Positions 26,492 through 37,694 of a stretch of 64,000 bases of DNA are shown here, piece by piece (position 1 is the stretch's first letter; each line of letters starts with the position of its first letter). Where the stretch lies: the NCBI RefSeq assembly GCF_029168945.1, contig NC_083602.1, positions 69,522,600-69,586,599 on the forward strand, read 5' to 3'. The position numbers and the translations under genes were made by a program. A model generated the notes under the pieces. The model worked only from the letters and a program-made list of their open reading frames with translations. It was not told the origin of the DNA and made no database searches. This DNA is from Cannabis sativa (taxonomy: Eukaryota > Streptophyta > Magnoliopsida > Rosales > Cannabaceae).

Positions 26492-26617
26492 TCTTGGGAA
26501 AACTTCCCAGGAGGTCACCCATCCTTGAAATTGCTCCAGGCCAAGGACGCTTAACTGTGGAGTTCTTTCGAGATGGGCTACCGAAAAACAAGATGCACCT
26601 TGTTGATATAGGTAGTA
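26492..26617 (-). other. 5S-rRNA-like segment in Cassandra LTR (second copy)
   Basis: Second copy of the 5S-derived segment, in the other LTR. It has one change in the A-box region (AAGGACGCT on the + strand instead of AAGCACGCT), so the two copies have begun to diverge at a position that matters for pol III factor binding. Confidence 0.8.
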
Positions 26618-27479
26618 CCAATCAATCCATTTAAGCCCTCTTCAACTATGTAGTCCCATACCTACACAGTCTCAGAATCATCCCACTTGACCTTCCCCAG
26701 GCGGTGTGGGATTGCACAGCTTACCCGGTATTTCCCCTTACGGATCACGGGACTACTGACTGTCACATGATATTTCAGCTTATGTGAAATGAGATCTCCA
26801 CCATTTATTTTCGTTTGGTCAAGCTCGAAGGAGATCATCCTTTACTTACTATTCGCCAGATAGAAGCTATAGATTCCATGTTTATGTTAGCGCTCCCACT
26901 CAATTGCACTACTGTGTTCCCAAAATGTACGTATCACCCTGACCCAAAAGTAGGCTTAACTAACAAATCAAAGAACACGAATAGCCTCTCGAGATCGAGC
27001 CTAATCATAACAGGATTAAGATTATTTGATCTAGGATCAACTAGGCGATATTGACTTGAATAGATATTACGGTAAGTTTAATAAATCTAAGTCAAAGTTC
27101 AATATCGGTCCCTTCCGATGCATACTCCATGCATCCAACCTGAGCTTTACTTTAACCAATGTTCTGGAAAGAACATAGCATTTCTCCAAATGCAAGTAAA
27201 CTCTTGTTGTAGATTATCATATCAGTAAAACCCTGTGTCTGATAAATCTAGGAAACTTTATTCACATAGTCATGTTTACTTTCCAATGTGTTGACAGCAC
27301 AATAAACAGGATCAAGTATGTGAAAAGGGTTTCAGATGAATTCATACATTATGTACATATAATCATGAAATAAATCATGTGAACCATGCAACATTAAATG
27401 TTATTTCTGATCTATATTAATAAGTAAATCTGATTATATTGAAATGAGTTTTATTTGGGGCATAAAACCCAACACCCTC

Positions 27480-28093
27480 ACTGTTGGACAAGCTCCGACG
27501 AGCATAACTATCATGGCACAGTTCCTAATATTGGATGTTCCTTCACCCTTTAACGTAATGCTTGGCTGACCAACCCTGTATGACTTAAAAGCTGTCACAT
27601 CAATATTTCACTCGTGCCTGAAGTTCCCAACAAAGAATGGGGTAGGATGTCTTAGAGGGAACAAGCAATCTACTCGGGAATGTTACAACCTTGCAGTGGC
27701 CAAGGCTAAGAAGGAAATATCCTCCAGCCAGAGCCCAGACAAGGGAAAAAACATTCCCAAGTAGGAAACTTCCCAAGGTGAGGATGAAAATGTGGATCCT
27801 CGACTTGGGGACCCAAGCAGCAATGTTGGAACTTGGACCTATGGAAGAATTAGAAGAGATCGAGATCGATCTAGCTATCCCGGCCAGAAAGCTAAAAATT
27901 GGAAAGGGTTTGTTGCTCGAAGTATAATCAGAGTTGATAAAATTTTTGAGAGCAAACATAGATGTTTTTGCCTGGTCACATGCGAATATGGTCGGAATCG
28001 ACCCTTCTATTATTTCACACGTCCTGAATATCGATCCTAACATCCAGCCAGTTCAGCAAAAACGAAGATTGCTGGATAAAGAACGAGCAGTAG
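27480..28093 (+). pseudogene. Tat-type gypsy pol, protease-RT linker
   Basis: Continues the Tat polyprotein after solo LTR 7: end of the protease region, an acidic linker, then the conserved segment before reverse transcriptase (DVFAWSHANMVGIDPSIISH-like, ~27960-28015, then PVQQKRRLLDKERAV). Stops and frameshifts are present. It is cut at 28093 by the Tekay element, and the frame continues at 37695. Confidence 0.8.
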
Positions 28094-30412
28094 TGTAACA
28101 CCCTAACTAAAATAGGCGTATTACGTGATTTTTAAACATACTGTGCAGCTCGTTGCTAATCAACGAGGTTTAAGGAAAAACGTGATTAATTAAAATTTTG
28201 CTTTTTAATTAAACTTATAAAACAATATTACAAAAGACTCGGGATCCCGATTATAAAATCATTTACAAAAGATTTAACTGATTAACTGATACATAAAATA
28301 AATGTCGTCTAACGACCAGTTACAAAAATCAGCCTCGCTGCCCCGATGATCGTACGCTCCAGGCCTAACCGCCCCGACATGTACAATCTTCACAAGCTCG
28401 CTCACGGTCCATCAGCTTTAGCCTTGCCTTTACCTACACATAAACGTAGATCTGTGAGTCGACAGACTCAGTAAGAAAAGCATAATAATACTCATACATA
28501 ATTCTAACTGCCGTGTCCAACACGATACTGAGTCCCGCTACTGCCATGTCCAACATGGTACTGAGCCACTACTGCCATGTCCAACATGGTACTGAGTTCT
28601 GAACGTTCATGGGGACGGTACTACTGACACGTAACAACCTGATCGGTCGAACCGGTCATACTCCGGCTGCTGGTCATACTCCAGCCTGTACCGACGTGTT
28701 ACTATATCCTCCTGATCGGTCAAACCGGTCATACTCCGGCTGCTGGTCATACTCCAGCCTGTACCGACGGGATACGTCAATAGTACGGAACCACCAACCA
28801 AGTGTCAGCCTGATCGGTCAAACCGGTCATACTCCGGCTGCTGGTCATACTCCAGCCTCTACCGACGTGACAGGGTTGGATGGTTCGAAGCCAACATACA
28901 TAACTAATGTAATCTAATAGGCTTCCTACATGCACGCTAAACATGTAATCTACATATGCATACTGTTATACTAATCTTACCTGGATTCCGAATTCAGGTG
29001 TGCCGGTCAACCTGACTGGAACTTTAGCTGAGCGGCGGATTACAGGCTCCTAAACCATAAAAATCACAACACTATAAGTGACACGCTAAATCACTTCCCG
29101 GGGACTTAAACTAGGAACTAAAAGTTTCCCTATCGATAAAAAGCATGGCAATACCCCTTAAAACATAAAAACGAGGAAAAACACGGGTTTTGAAAATTCC
29201 CCAACCGGCAGACCGGTTGCCAAACCGGAATTCCGGTTCTGGGAATTTTCGAAGCCCATCCGGAATTCCGGATGCACAACCGGAATTCCGGTTCCTCGCA
29301 GACAGAAATTCAAAAATTCATATCTCAACCAATTCAACCCCAAATTGATTCAAACTTTCCAGACCTACTCCATACATCCCAAATAACATATCCAAGGCAT
29401 TAAAACCACCCAGAAACCACAGATACAAAAAATTCCATTGGAGCTCAAGCTTTGAGTTCTAAACTCAAACTTGAGCAAAACCACCTAACAAGCAATCAAA
29501 CTAGCTTAAAACATCTTAAACTAGCATAATATAATCTCTGAAAACAAACAAAAACATTAACAACAATACAGCAACAGATTCCCAACAATTTCTTCAAAAT
29601 TTACATTTTTGAGCTAGAAAATCCAAACTTGAAACAAGGTAGCCTACATGCATTTCTAACAGCTTAAATCACCTCAATTTAACATGCTTACATCCCAGAA
29701 ATTAATACTAAAACATAGCAATAACAACAGCCACAATACATGCATGCATTTCATCAAATTTTCTCAAAACTCAAGAAACACAAAAGGGAAGTTACAAGTG
29801 ATCAAACCTTGACTAGGATTACACAAAGAGGAGATGAAAATCACAAGCTTTGAGCAGAAAAAATCCCAGCCCTAGCAGCCCAAGCTTTGGCCGAAAAGAG
29901 AGAGAGAGCTTTGAGTGTGAATTTTGAAATTTTCTTTCTAATTTTGACTAAGTGTGGAAATTAAGAGAAAAAGGAGTTTTAAGGCATATATCACATTATT
30001 TCAGCCAAGTAACACTCAAATAAATATTTATTTATCAAATAATCAATTCACAAAAAGGCAAAAAGTCATTAGGGCAAAAAGACCATTTTGCCCCTCCATA
30101 CTAAAATCACATAAAAAATCACTAAAGGTGTATTTTTGGGACATTCTAAATTCCCGGCCATTCCCGACATTCCCAATGTCTAAAACCCGTCCCAAACTAC
30201 TAACATACTAAGTTGTGATTTCTACTGAGCCAAACGTCGAGTTCCAAAATACCGGACACCGGAAATGCAAAATATGAAAACTACTGAATAACATAACCAT
30301 GCATTTCTGAATTCCATAAATAACAGTAATAAATTATTTAAATAGCTATAAATAATTTCATAATTAATCATAATTAACTGATAATTTCCAAATTAACTAA
30401 GCGGGCTTTACA
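28094..30412 (-). repeat. Tekay 3' LTR
   Basis: 3' LTR in element sense. It contains three 26-bp units around ACTGCCATGTCCAACATGG (28507-28532, 28540-28565, 28571-28596) and three 59-bp units starting CCTGATCGGTC (28638-28696, 28711-28769, 28809-28867). Palindromes CCGGAATTCCGG lie in ~29225-29305. The small ORFs over the 59-bp units are by-products of the repeats. Confidence 0.93.
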
Positions 30413-30432
30413 ACTATCCCCCCCTTAAAAGG
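30413..30432 (-). promoter_or_regulatory. Tekay polypurine tract
   Basis: Complement CCTTTTAAGGGGGGGGATAG lies immediately before the 3' LTR in element sense and is the plus-strand primer for this lineage. Confidence 0.85.
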
Positions 30433-31999
30433 ATTTCGTCCCCGAAATCTAACCTGAATAACTCTGGATATTGAGCTCTCATATCTGACTCTAGCTCCCA
30501 GGTGGCTTCCTCCACCTTGCTGTTTCTCCAGAGAACTTTGACCAATGCTATGGTCTTATTCCGAAGGACTTTATCCTTTCTATCCAGGATCTGCACTGGC
30601 TGTTCCTCATAAGTCATGTTTGGCTGTAGCTCAAGACTCTCATAACTGAGTATATGAGAGGGATCTGAAACGTATTTTCTCAACATCGAGACATGGAATA
30701 CGTTGTGAACTGCTGATAAGGCTGGAGGCAATGCTAACCGATATGCCACTTGACCTATCTTCTCGAGAATCTCGAAAGGTCCTGTAAATCGAGGGCATAA
30801 CTTGCCTCTTTTCCCGAAACGTTTAATCCCCTTCATCGGAGATACCCGTAAAAACACATGGTCCCCTACTTGGAACTCAACATCTCTACGTTTCGGATCT
30901 GCATAACTCTTCTGTCTGCTCTGTGAGGCAAGCATTCTAGCTTTTATCTTCTCTATTGCCTCATTGGTCCGCTGCACTGATTCTGGACCTAGGTATTTCC
31001 TCTCCCCTGTCTCATCCCAGTGGATAGGGGATCTACATTTCCTACCGTATAACAGTTCATAGGGAGCCATCCCTATCATACTCTGATAACTGTTGTTGTA
31101 AGAAAATTCTATCAACGATAGATACTTATTCCATGAGCCTTCAAAGTCCATAACACAGGCTCTCAACATGTCCTCCAATATCTGAATTGTCCTTTCGGAC
31201 TGACCATCTGTCTGAGGATGGAATGTTGTACTAAATTTCAGCTTGGTACCCATTGCCCGTTGCAAACTTTGCCAAAATTTGGAGGTGAACTTCGGATCCC
31301 TGTCCGAAACTATAGACTTCGGTACTCCGTGAAGTCTTACTATCTCTCTGACATACAGTTCTGCCAACTGATCCACTGAAGATGTTGTTCTAACCGGCAG
31401 AAAATGAGCAGATTTCGTAAATCGATCCACCACTACCCAGATGGAATCAAATAAACCCGTGGTCCTAGGTAACCCGACCACAAAATCCATCGTAATATCC
31501 TCCCATTTCCATTCTGGTAGGGTTAGAGGCTGCAACAACCCTGCTGGTCTCTGATGTTCAGACAAGTGAGGCATCTCGATACGAATTCTACCAAATTCTT
31601 CTTCATACCGTTCCACCAGAAGTACGGTTTTAAATCTTGGTACATCTTAGTGGTGTCGGGATGCAGAGAATACGGGGTAGAATGAGCCTCCTCAAAGATC
31701 TCATTCCTGAGTTCCACACTGTTCGGAACACAAACCCTGGCTTTATACAATAGCATCCCACTGTTTGACACTGAAAAGTCCTTGGCTTGACCAGCCAACA
31801 CCTCATCTCGGATTTTCACTAACTCTGGATCCGTCATCTGAGCGACTTTTATTCTTTCCAACAGATCAGATTGCAGCGTTAAGTTGTGAAGCTGACCTAC
31901 CACAAACTCAATGCTGGATCTAACCATATCCTCTGCTGGGCGAGGTGAGATCCGAACCATACTAGCTACTTGCCCGGACCCTTTCTCGCTCGTAGGCAT
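30414..31999 (-). pseudogene. Tekay integrase with C-terminal chromodomain
   Basis: Two overlapping frames (31999-31523 and 31616-30414) together cover integrase, so a frameshift lies near 31560. The zinc-binding N-terminus is visible (H/H...CLTC). Core D-D-E candidates are MDFVVGLP, SDRDPKF and SERTIQILEDML, followed by the GPFEILEKIG region. The end (QILDRKDKVLRNKTIALVKV...WELESDM) is a chromodomain-like tail, which in this lineage is thought to steer insertion to heterochromatin. This fits its location deep inside other transposons. Confidence 0.9.
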
Positions 32000-32639
32000 C
32001 TGCCACTACATTGGCTTTTCCGGGATGATAGAGGATTTCACAATCGTAATCCTTCACTAATTCCAACCAACGCCTTTGTCTCATATTCAAATCCTTCTGA
32101 GTAAAGAAATACTTGAGACTTTTATGGTCGGTATAGATCTCACACTTTTCCCCGTAAAGGTAATGCCGCCAAATCTTCAATGCGAAAACCACCGCGGCTA
32201 ACTCTAGGTCATGAGTCGGGTATCGCTGTTCATAATCCTTTAACTGACGGAAGGCATAAGCGATGACCCGATCGGCTTGCATTAATACACATCCCAAACC
32301 CTGTTTGGATGCGTCACAATATACTACGAACTTCTCCTTGTCCGAAGGTAAAGCTAGTACTGGAGCGGTAATCAACCTCTGCTTTAGCTCCTGAAAACTA
32401 GCTTCGCACTTGTCTGACCAAATAAATCGCTGATTCTTCTTTGTAAGCTCGGTTAGGGGCATTGAAATTTTAGAGAACCCTTCAACGAACCTACGGTAGT
32501 ACCCAGCTAAACCCAAGAAGCTTCTGATCTCTGTCACTGTCTTCGGTCTCGGCCAATCCCTGACGGATTCGATCTTCCCGGGATCCACCTTGATCCCATC
32601 TTTGCTCACAATGTGCCCCAGGAAGGACACATGAGACAA
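31962..32639 (-). pseudogene. Tekay RT thumb and RNase H
   Basis: Same frame as the upstream RT segment, beyond the stop. It carries the RT connection ([24 protein letters not shown]) and RNase H ([16 protein letters not shown] ... [20 protein letters not shown] ... [11 protein letters not shown]). Conserved D/E/D positions appear present. A frameshift near 31985 diverts the C-terminus. Confidence 0.88.
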
Positions 32640-34625
32640 CCAGAACTCACATTTCTTGAACTTGGCATAAAGCTTATGTTCTCAAAGCCGTTGTAGTACC
32701 ATCTGAAGATGTAACTCATGCTCCTCTTCTGATTGAGAGTACACGAGGATGTCGTCGATAAACACAATCACACAGATATCGAGGAAATCCTTGAATACTC
32801 TATTCATCAGGTCCATGAATGCTGCAGGAGCATTGGTTAGTCCGAATGACATAACCAGAAACTCGTAATGTCCATACCTAGTGCGGAAAGCCGTCTTTGG
32901 AATGTCCTCCTCTCGGATTCTCAACTGATGATAACCCGAACGGAGATCAATCTTAGAAAAGACCGTCTTCCCCTGAAGCTGATCGAACAAATCATCGATC
33001 CTAGGTAATGGATATTTATTCTTCACCGTCAGCTTGTTCAATTCCCTGTAGTCGATGCACATCCTCATAGATCCATCTTTTTTCTTGACGAATAAAACCG
33101 GGGCTCCCCAGGGTGACACACTGGGCCGAATGAACCCTATGTCAAGCAACCCTTGGAGCTGAATATTTAATTCCTTAAGTTCAGCTGGAGCCATTCTATA
33201 CGGGGCTTTGGAAACCGGTTCCACCCCTGGTGCCAAGTCTATCATGAAATCAATCTCCCGCTGAGGTAGTAACCCTGGAAGTTCTTCGGGAAAAACGTCC
33301 AAAAATTCCCGAACCACTCTGATGTCCTCTGGCCGAATGGTATCTGGCCGAGTGGTGTCCACCACCACGGCCAGAAACCCTAAGCAACCGCCGTGCAACA
33401 ATTCTCTAGCTGACATAGCCGAGATCACCGGGATCCGAGATCCCTGAACTGAACCAACAAACACAAATGGTTCTTCACTTTCCGGTTGGAAGACCACCAT
33501 CTTCCTTTTACAATCAATGCTCGCCGAATATTTAGATAGGAAATCCATTCCTAAAATAATATCGAATTCGACTAAACTCATCTCTATCAGATCAGCACTT
33601 AACTCTCTACCATCTATCCTGATCGGCATAGACCTAATCCACCTAATGGAGATAACCAATTCTCCGCCAGGTAACAGGGTTCCAAATCCTGATTCATATC
33701 TATCATACGGTCTACCCAATTTACTAAAGACTCTGGCCGCCACATAAGAATGTGTAGCCCCAGAATCAAACAGCACTGAATATAGCGAGTTACTAATAGA
33801 AAGCTGACCTGTGACAACTGATGGGCTGCCATCTGCATCAGCCTGAGTGATAGCGAACACCCTGGCTGGAGTGGGTATCGCTGGAGCTCGCGGTGCCTCT
33901 GATCGGAGCTGGGGACAGTCTCTCTTGAAGTGTCCGGGCATGCCACAGTGAAAGCATCCCTGACCTTTGCACTCACCCCGATGATGCCTCTTGCAGCTAG
34001 GGCACTCGGGATAGGAGAACCGGGTCTCAGTACCACCAGGACGACTCCCTCTGTTCTGGTTCCCCCGGAACCTCTTGTTCTGACTCGAGCCACCGGAAGC
34101 AGTGGGTGCTCTCTTCCTCTGGTCAATGGCCGAACCACTACTCCCCCTGCTAAAACCTGATGCAGGAGGGGTAGGAGCCCCGCCACTCACTGGAGTACTG
34201 GCTGATTCTGACATACACCCAACTGCGCCCTCAGCTCGCAGTGCCTTCTCCACCATCTGAGCATAGGTGGTGCTGTCGTCCGTGGTGATCATCAAGTCAT
34301 GCCTGATCTTGGCATTCAACCCGTCAAGATACTTCTCCTTCTTGCTGAAGTCGGTCGGCACAATTCCCGAGGCTAACCTTGCCAACCGATCAAACTGAGT
34401 CGTATACTCAATGACGCTCATGTTCTCACGCTGGGTCAGGTGAGCGAACTCTTTCCTCTTGGCGCTTCTGACCGCCTCGTTGTAGTACTTCGCGTTGAAG
34501 AGTTCCTGGAACCTTTCCCAGGTCATGGTGGTGACGTCATGGATCTGAGACACCATGTCCCACCAGACCAAAGCGTCCTCCTGGAACTGGAATGTGGCGC
34601 ACACCTCTGTCGTTACCGGTGACAC
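32640..34625 (-). pseudogene. Tekay capsid, zinc knuckle, protease and RT
   Basis: Long open frame (34625 to a TGA at 32682-32684). It has the capsid C-terminus ([14 protein letters not shown]...), knuckle [14 protein letters not shown], aspartic protease ([11 protein letters not shown], active site intact), and RT with fingers ([15 protein letters not shown]), [19 protein letters not shown] and an intact catalytic [10 protein letters not shown] single in-frame TGA just after the RT catalytic box stops translation; the same frame then continues through 31962. All active-site residues I can check are in place. Confidence 0.9.
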
Positions 34626-35088
34626 CCATGAAGTTCAAAATCTTGGTGATCACCGTCAACCACTGCTCGGCTTTCATCACGTCCGGACCTCCCAGGAAAA
34701 CCGGAGGTGCTTGCTTCCGGAACCGCTCATACAGGGGTTCCAATCTATGGGCCGCCACCACTATCTCGGCCTGGGCAGCAGGGGCAGGTGCCACTGGAAC
34801 TATGGGCACTGGAACTGCAGGAGCACCCTGCTGTCTCAACCTCTGAATCTCGAGGTCTTGTTCTTCTATCCGGGCTTGCATCTCCGCAAACCGTAACTCC
34901 CAATTCTGGGCTCCCTGATCGGCTGGGGGAGCCTGGGCAGCCTGTGGTGGGTTCTCATCACCCCGACCACGAGCCCTGCCTCGGGGACCTCTACCTCGGC
35001 CCGTAACAGGTGGGGGAAACTGAGCTCCCTGACCTTGATTCGACCCCACTGAGTTGCCCTGACTCCTGGTGGTCCGCCTGGCGTCCAT
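34537..35088 (-). pseudogene. Tekay gag, N-terminal part
   Basis: ATG at 35088 (MDARRTTRSQGNSVGSN) begins the Gag N-terminus: an Arg/Gly/Pro-rich region, a short coiled coil (~residues 65-90) and the start of the capsid domain (LEPLYERFRKQAPPVFLGG). A frameshift near 34620 moves the capsid domain into the frame of the next ORF, so the polyprotein is broken here. Gag would form the particle that carries the element RNA. Confidence 0.85.
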
Positions 35089-35354
35089 CTAATTAGAACC
35101 GCCTGCGAAACCAAGAGTTGGCATATCAGGTCGTATTCAAGGAGAGCTTACTAATGCCGCTTAATTTGGAAATTAAAAACAAAACATGTGCCTATTCTAC
35201 TATCAGGCTACTAACATGCTTCCTAACAGGCTTTTCTTTTTCATAACTGAATAAAATAAACTACTAAAGTAATAAAGGCTTACTGAACCGTGAACCGAGC
35301 TAACTGCTGATGATGATTGTACATGTCGTGACGATCTTCGGAAGACAACCTGGC

Positions 35355-35367
35355 GGCTCTGATACCA
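35355..35367 (-). promoter_or_regulatory. Tekay primer-binding site
   Basis: Complement reads TGGTATCAGAGCC, a perfect match to the initiator tRNA-Met 3' end, three bases from the 5' LTR. Confidence 0.9.
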
Positions 35368-35370
35368 ATT

Positions 35371-37689
35371 TGTAACACCCTAACTAAAATAGGCGTATTA
35401 CGTGATTTTTAAACATACTGTGCAGCTCGTTGCTAATCAACGAGGTTTATGGAAAAACGTGATTAATTAAAATTTTGCTTTTTAATTAAACTTATAAAAC
35501 AATATTACAAAAGACTCGGGATCCCGATTATAAAATCATTTACAAAAGATTTAACTGATTAACTGATACATAAAATAAATGTCGTCTAACGACCAGTTAC
35601 AAAAATCAGCCTCGCTGCCCCGATGATCGTACGCTCCAGGCCTAACCGCCCCGACATGTACAATCTTCATAAGCTCGCTCACGGTCCATCAGCTTTAGCC
35701 TTGCCTTTACCTACACATAAACGTAGATCTGTGAGTCGACAGACTCAGTAAGAAAAGCATAATAATACTCATACATAATGCTAACTGCCGTGTCCAACAC
35801 GATACTGAGTCCCGCTACTGCCATGTCCAACATGGTACTGAGCCACTACTGCCATGTCCAACATGGTACTGAGTTCTGAACGTTCATGGGGACGGTACTA
35901 CTGACACGTAACAACCTGATCGGTCGAACCGGTCATACTCCGGCTGCTGGTCATACTCCAGCCTGTACCGACGTGTTACTATATCCTCCTGATCGGTCAA
36001 ACCGGTCATACTCCGGCTGCTGGTCATACTCCAGCCTGTACCGACGGGATACGTCAATAGTACGGAACCACCAACCAAGTGTCAGCCTGATCGGTCAAAC
36101 CGGTCATACTCCGGCTGCTGGTCATACTCCAGCCTGTACCGACGTGACAGGGTTGGATGGTTCGAAGCCAACATACATAACTAATGTAATCTAATAGGCT
36201 TCCTACATGCACGCTAAACATGTAATCTACATATGCATACTGTTATACTAATCTTACCTGGATTCCGAATTCAGGTGTGCCGGTCAACCTGACTGGAACT
36301 TTAGCTGAGCGGCGGATTACAGGCTCCTAAACCATAAAAATCACAACACTATAAGTGACACGCTAAATCACTTCCCGGGGACTTAAACTAGGAACTAAAA
36401 GTTTCCCTATCGATAAAAAGCATGGCAATACCCCTTAAAACATAAAAACGAGGAAAAACACGGGTTCTGAAAATTCCCCAACCAGCAGACCGGTTGCCCA
36501 ACCGGAATTCCAGTTCTGGGAATTTTCGAAGCCCATCCGGAATTCCGGATGCACAACCGGAATTCCGGTTCCTCGCAGACAGAATTTCAAAAATTCATAT
36601 CTCAACCAATTCAACCCCAAATTGATTCAAACTTTCCAGACCTACTCCATACATCCCAAATAACATATCCAAGGCATTAAAACCACCCAGAAACCACAGA
36701 TACAAAAAATGCCATTGGAGTTCAAGCTTTGAGTTCTAAACTCAAACTTGAGCAAAACCACCTAACAAGCAATCAAACTAGCTTAAAACCTCTTAAACTA
36801 GCATAATATAATCTCTGAAAACAAACAAAAACATTAACAACAATACAGCAACAGATTCCCAACAATTTCTTCAAAATTTACATTTTTGAGCTAGAAAATC
36901 CAAACTTGAAACAAGGTAGCCTACATGCATTTCTAACAGCTTAAATCACCTCAATTTAACATGCTTACATCCCAGAAATTAATACTAAAACACAGCAATA
37001 ACAACAGCCACAATACATGCATGCATTTCATCAAATTTTCTCAAAACTCAAGAAACACAAAGGGGAAGTTACAAGTGATCAAACCTTGACTAGGATTACA
37101 CAAAGAGGAGATGAAAATCACAAGCTTTGAGCAGAAAAAATCCCAGCCCTAGCAGCCCAAGCTTTGGCCGAAAAGAGAGAGAGAGCTTTGAGTGTGAATT
37201 TTGAAATTTTCTTTCTAATTTTGACTAAGTGTGGAAATTAAGAGAAAAAGGAGTTTTAAGGCATATATCACATTATTTCAGCCAAGTAACACTCAAATAA
37301 ATATTTATTTATCAAATAATCAATTCACAAAAAGGCAAAAAGTCATTAGGGCAAAAAGACCATTTTGCCCATCCATACTAAAATCACATAAAAAATCACT
37401 AAAGGGGTATTTTTGGGACATTCTAAATTCCCGGCCATTCCCGACATTCCCAATGTCTAAAACCCGTCCCAAACTACTAACATACTAAGTTGTGATTTCT
37501 ACTGAGCCAAACGCCGAGTTCCAAAATACCGGACACCGGAAATGCAAAATATGAAAACTACTGAATAACATAACCATGCATTTCTGAATTCCATAAATAA
37601 CAGTAATAAATTATTTAAATAGCTATAAATAATTTCATAATTAATCATAATTAACTGATGATTTCCAAATTAACTAAGCGGGCTTTACA
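35371..37689 (-). repeat. Tekay 5' LTR
   Basis: 5' LTR in element sense, 2319 bp, colinear with the 3' LTR without indels. The same 26-bp and 59-bp repeats occur 7277 bp further right (59-bp units from 35915). The element promoter should lie here; I did not find a TATA box I would trust. Confidence 0.93.
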
Positions 37690-37694
37690 AGTAG

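Larger units (their letters stand above)
25826..26767 (-). mobile_element. complete Cassandra-type TRIM retrotransposon, TSD TGATA
   Basis: Two direct 435-bp LTRs (25826-26260 and 26333-26767) enclose a 72-bp internal domain. On the - strand the internal domain starts with a tRNA-iMet primer site (TGGTATCAGAGCC, complement of 26318-26330) and ends with a purine run AAGGGGGGG before the LTR, so the element reads right to left. A perfect TGATA duplication flanks it (25821-25825, 26768-26772). The LTRs carry 5S-rRNA-like sequence, the hallmark of Cassandra TRIMs. It encodes no protein, so any movement needs enzymes from another element. The two LTRs differ at five positions by my count (about 1.1%), implying a fairly recent insertion. 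Confidence 0.95.
24631..27474 (-). mobile_element. solo LTR 7 in Tat protease, TSD CCCTC, itself interrupted
   Basis: Reverse-orientation LTR of the 1.9-kb family. It begins TATTGGAAATTATTTTACC (terminal TG mutated to TA) and ends AAAACCCAACA. A perfect CCCTC duplication flanks it (24626-24630, 27475-27479) and its removal restores the Tat protease region. A Cassandra element and its duplicated TGATA occupy 25826-26772; without them the LTR is 1897 bp, identical in length to LTR 2. Confidence 0.95.
28094..37689 (-). mobile_element. full-length Tekay/Del-type chromovirus, TSD AGTAG
   Basis: A 9596-bp gypsy element read on the - strand. Its LTRs are 28094-30412 and 35371-37689, both exactly 2319 bp (TGTAACACCC...GGGCTTTACA as written on +). 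A perfect AGTAG duplication flanks it (28089-28093, 37690-37694). The primer site lies at 35355-35367 (complement TGGTATCAGAGCC) and the polypurine tract at 30413-30432 (complement CCTTTTAAGGGGGGGG). By eye the LTRs differ at about 18 positions (~0.8%), so insertion is recent compared with the surrounding nest. The coding region has one nonsense stop and three frameshifts, so this copy is not autonomous. Confidence 0.96.

Noticed and set aside
25985..26617. Two 5S rRNA genes
   Set aside because: Only parts of 5S rRNA match, separated by unrelated sequence, and they lie in the LTRs of a TRIM with primer site and TSD. They are Cassandra components.
28507..28596. CRISPR-like short repeats
   Set aside because: Three imperfect 26-bp tandem units inside a plant retrotransposon LTR, with no spacers of regular length; plant nuclear DNA.
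28609..28917. Repetitive His/Thr/Pro-rich ORF, also at 35886-36194
   Set aside because: It lies in both Tekay LTRs and is produced by the three 59-bp tandem units; no promoter or domain.
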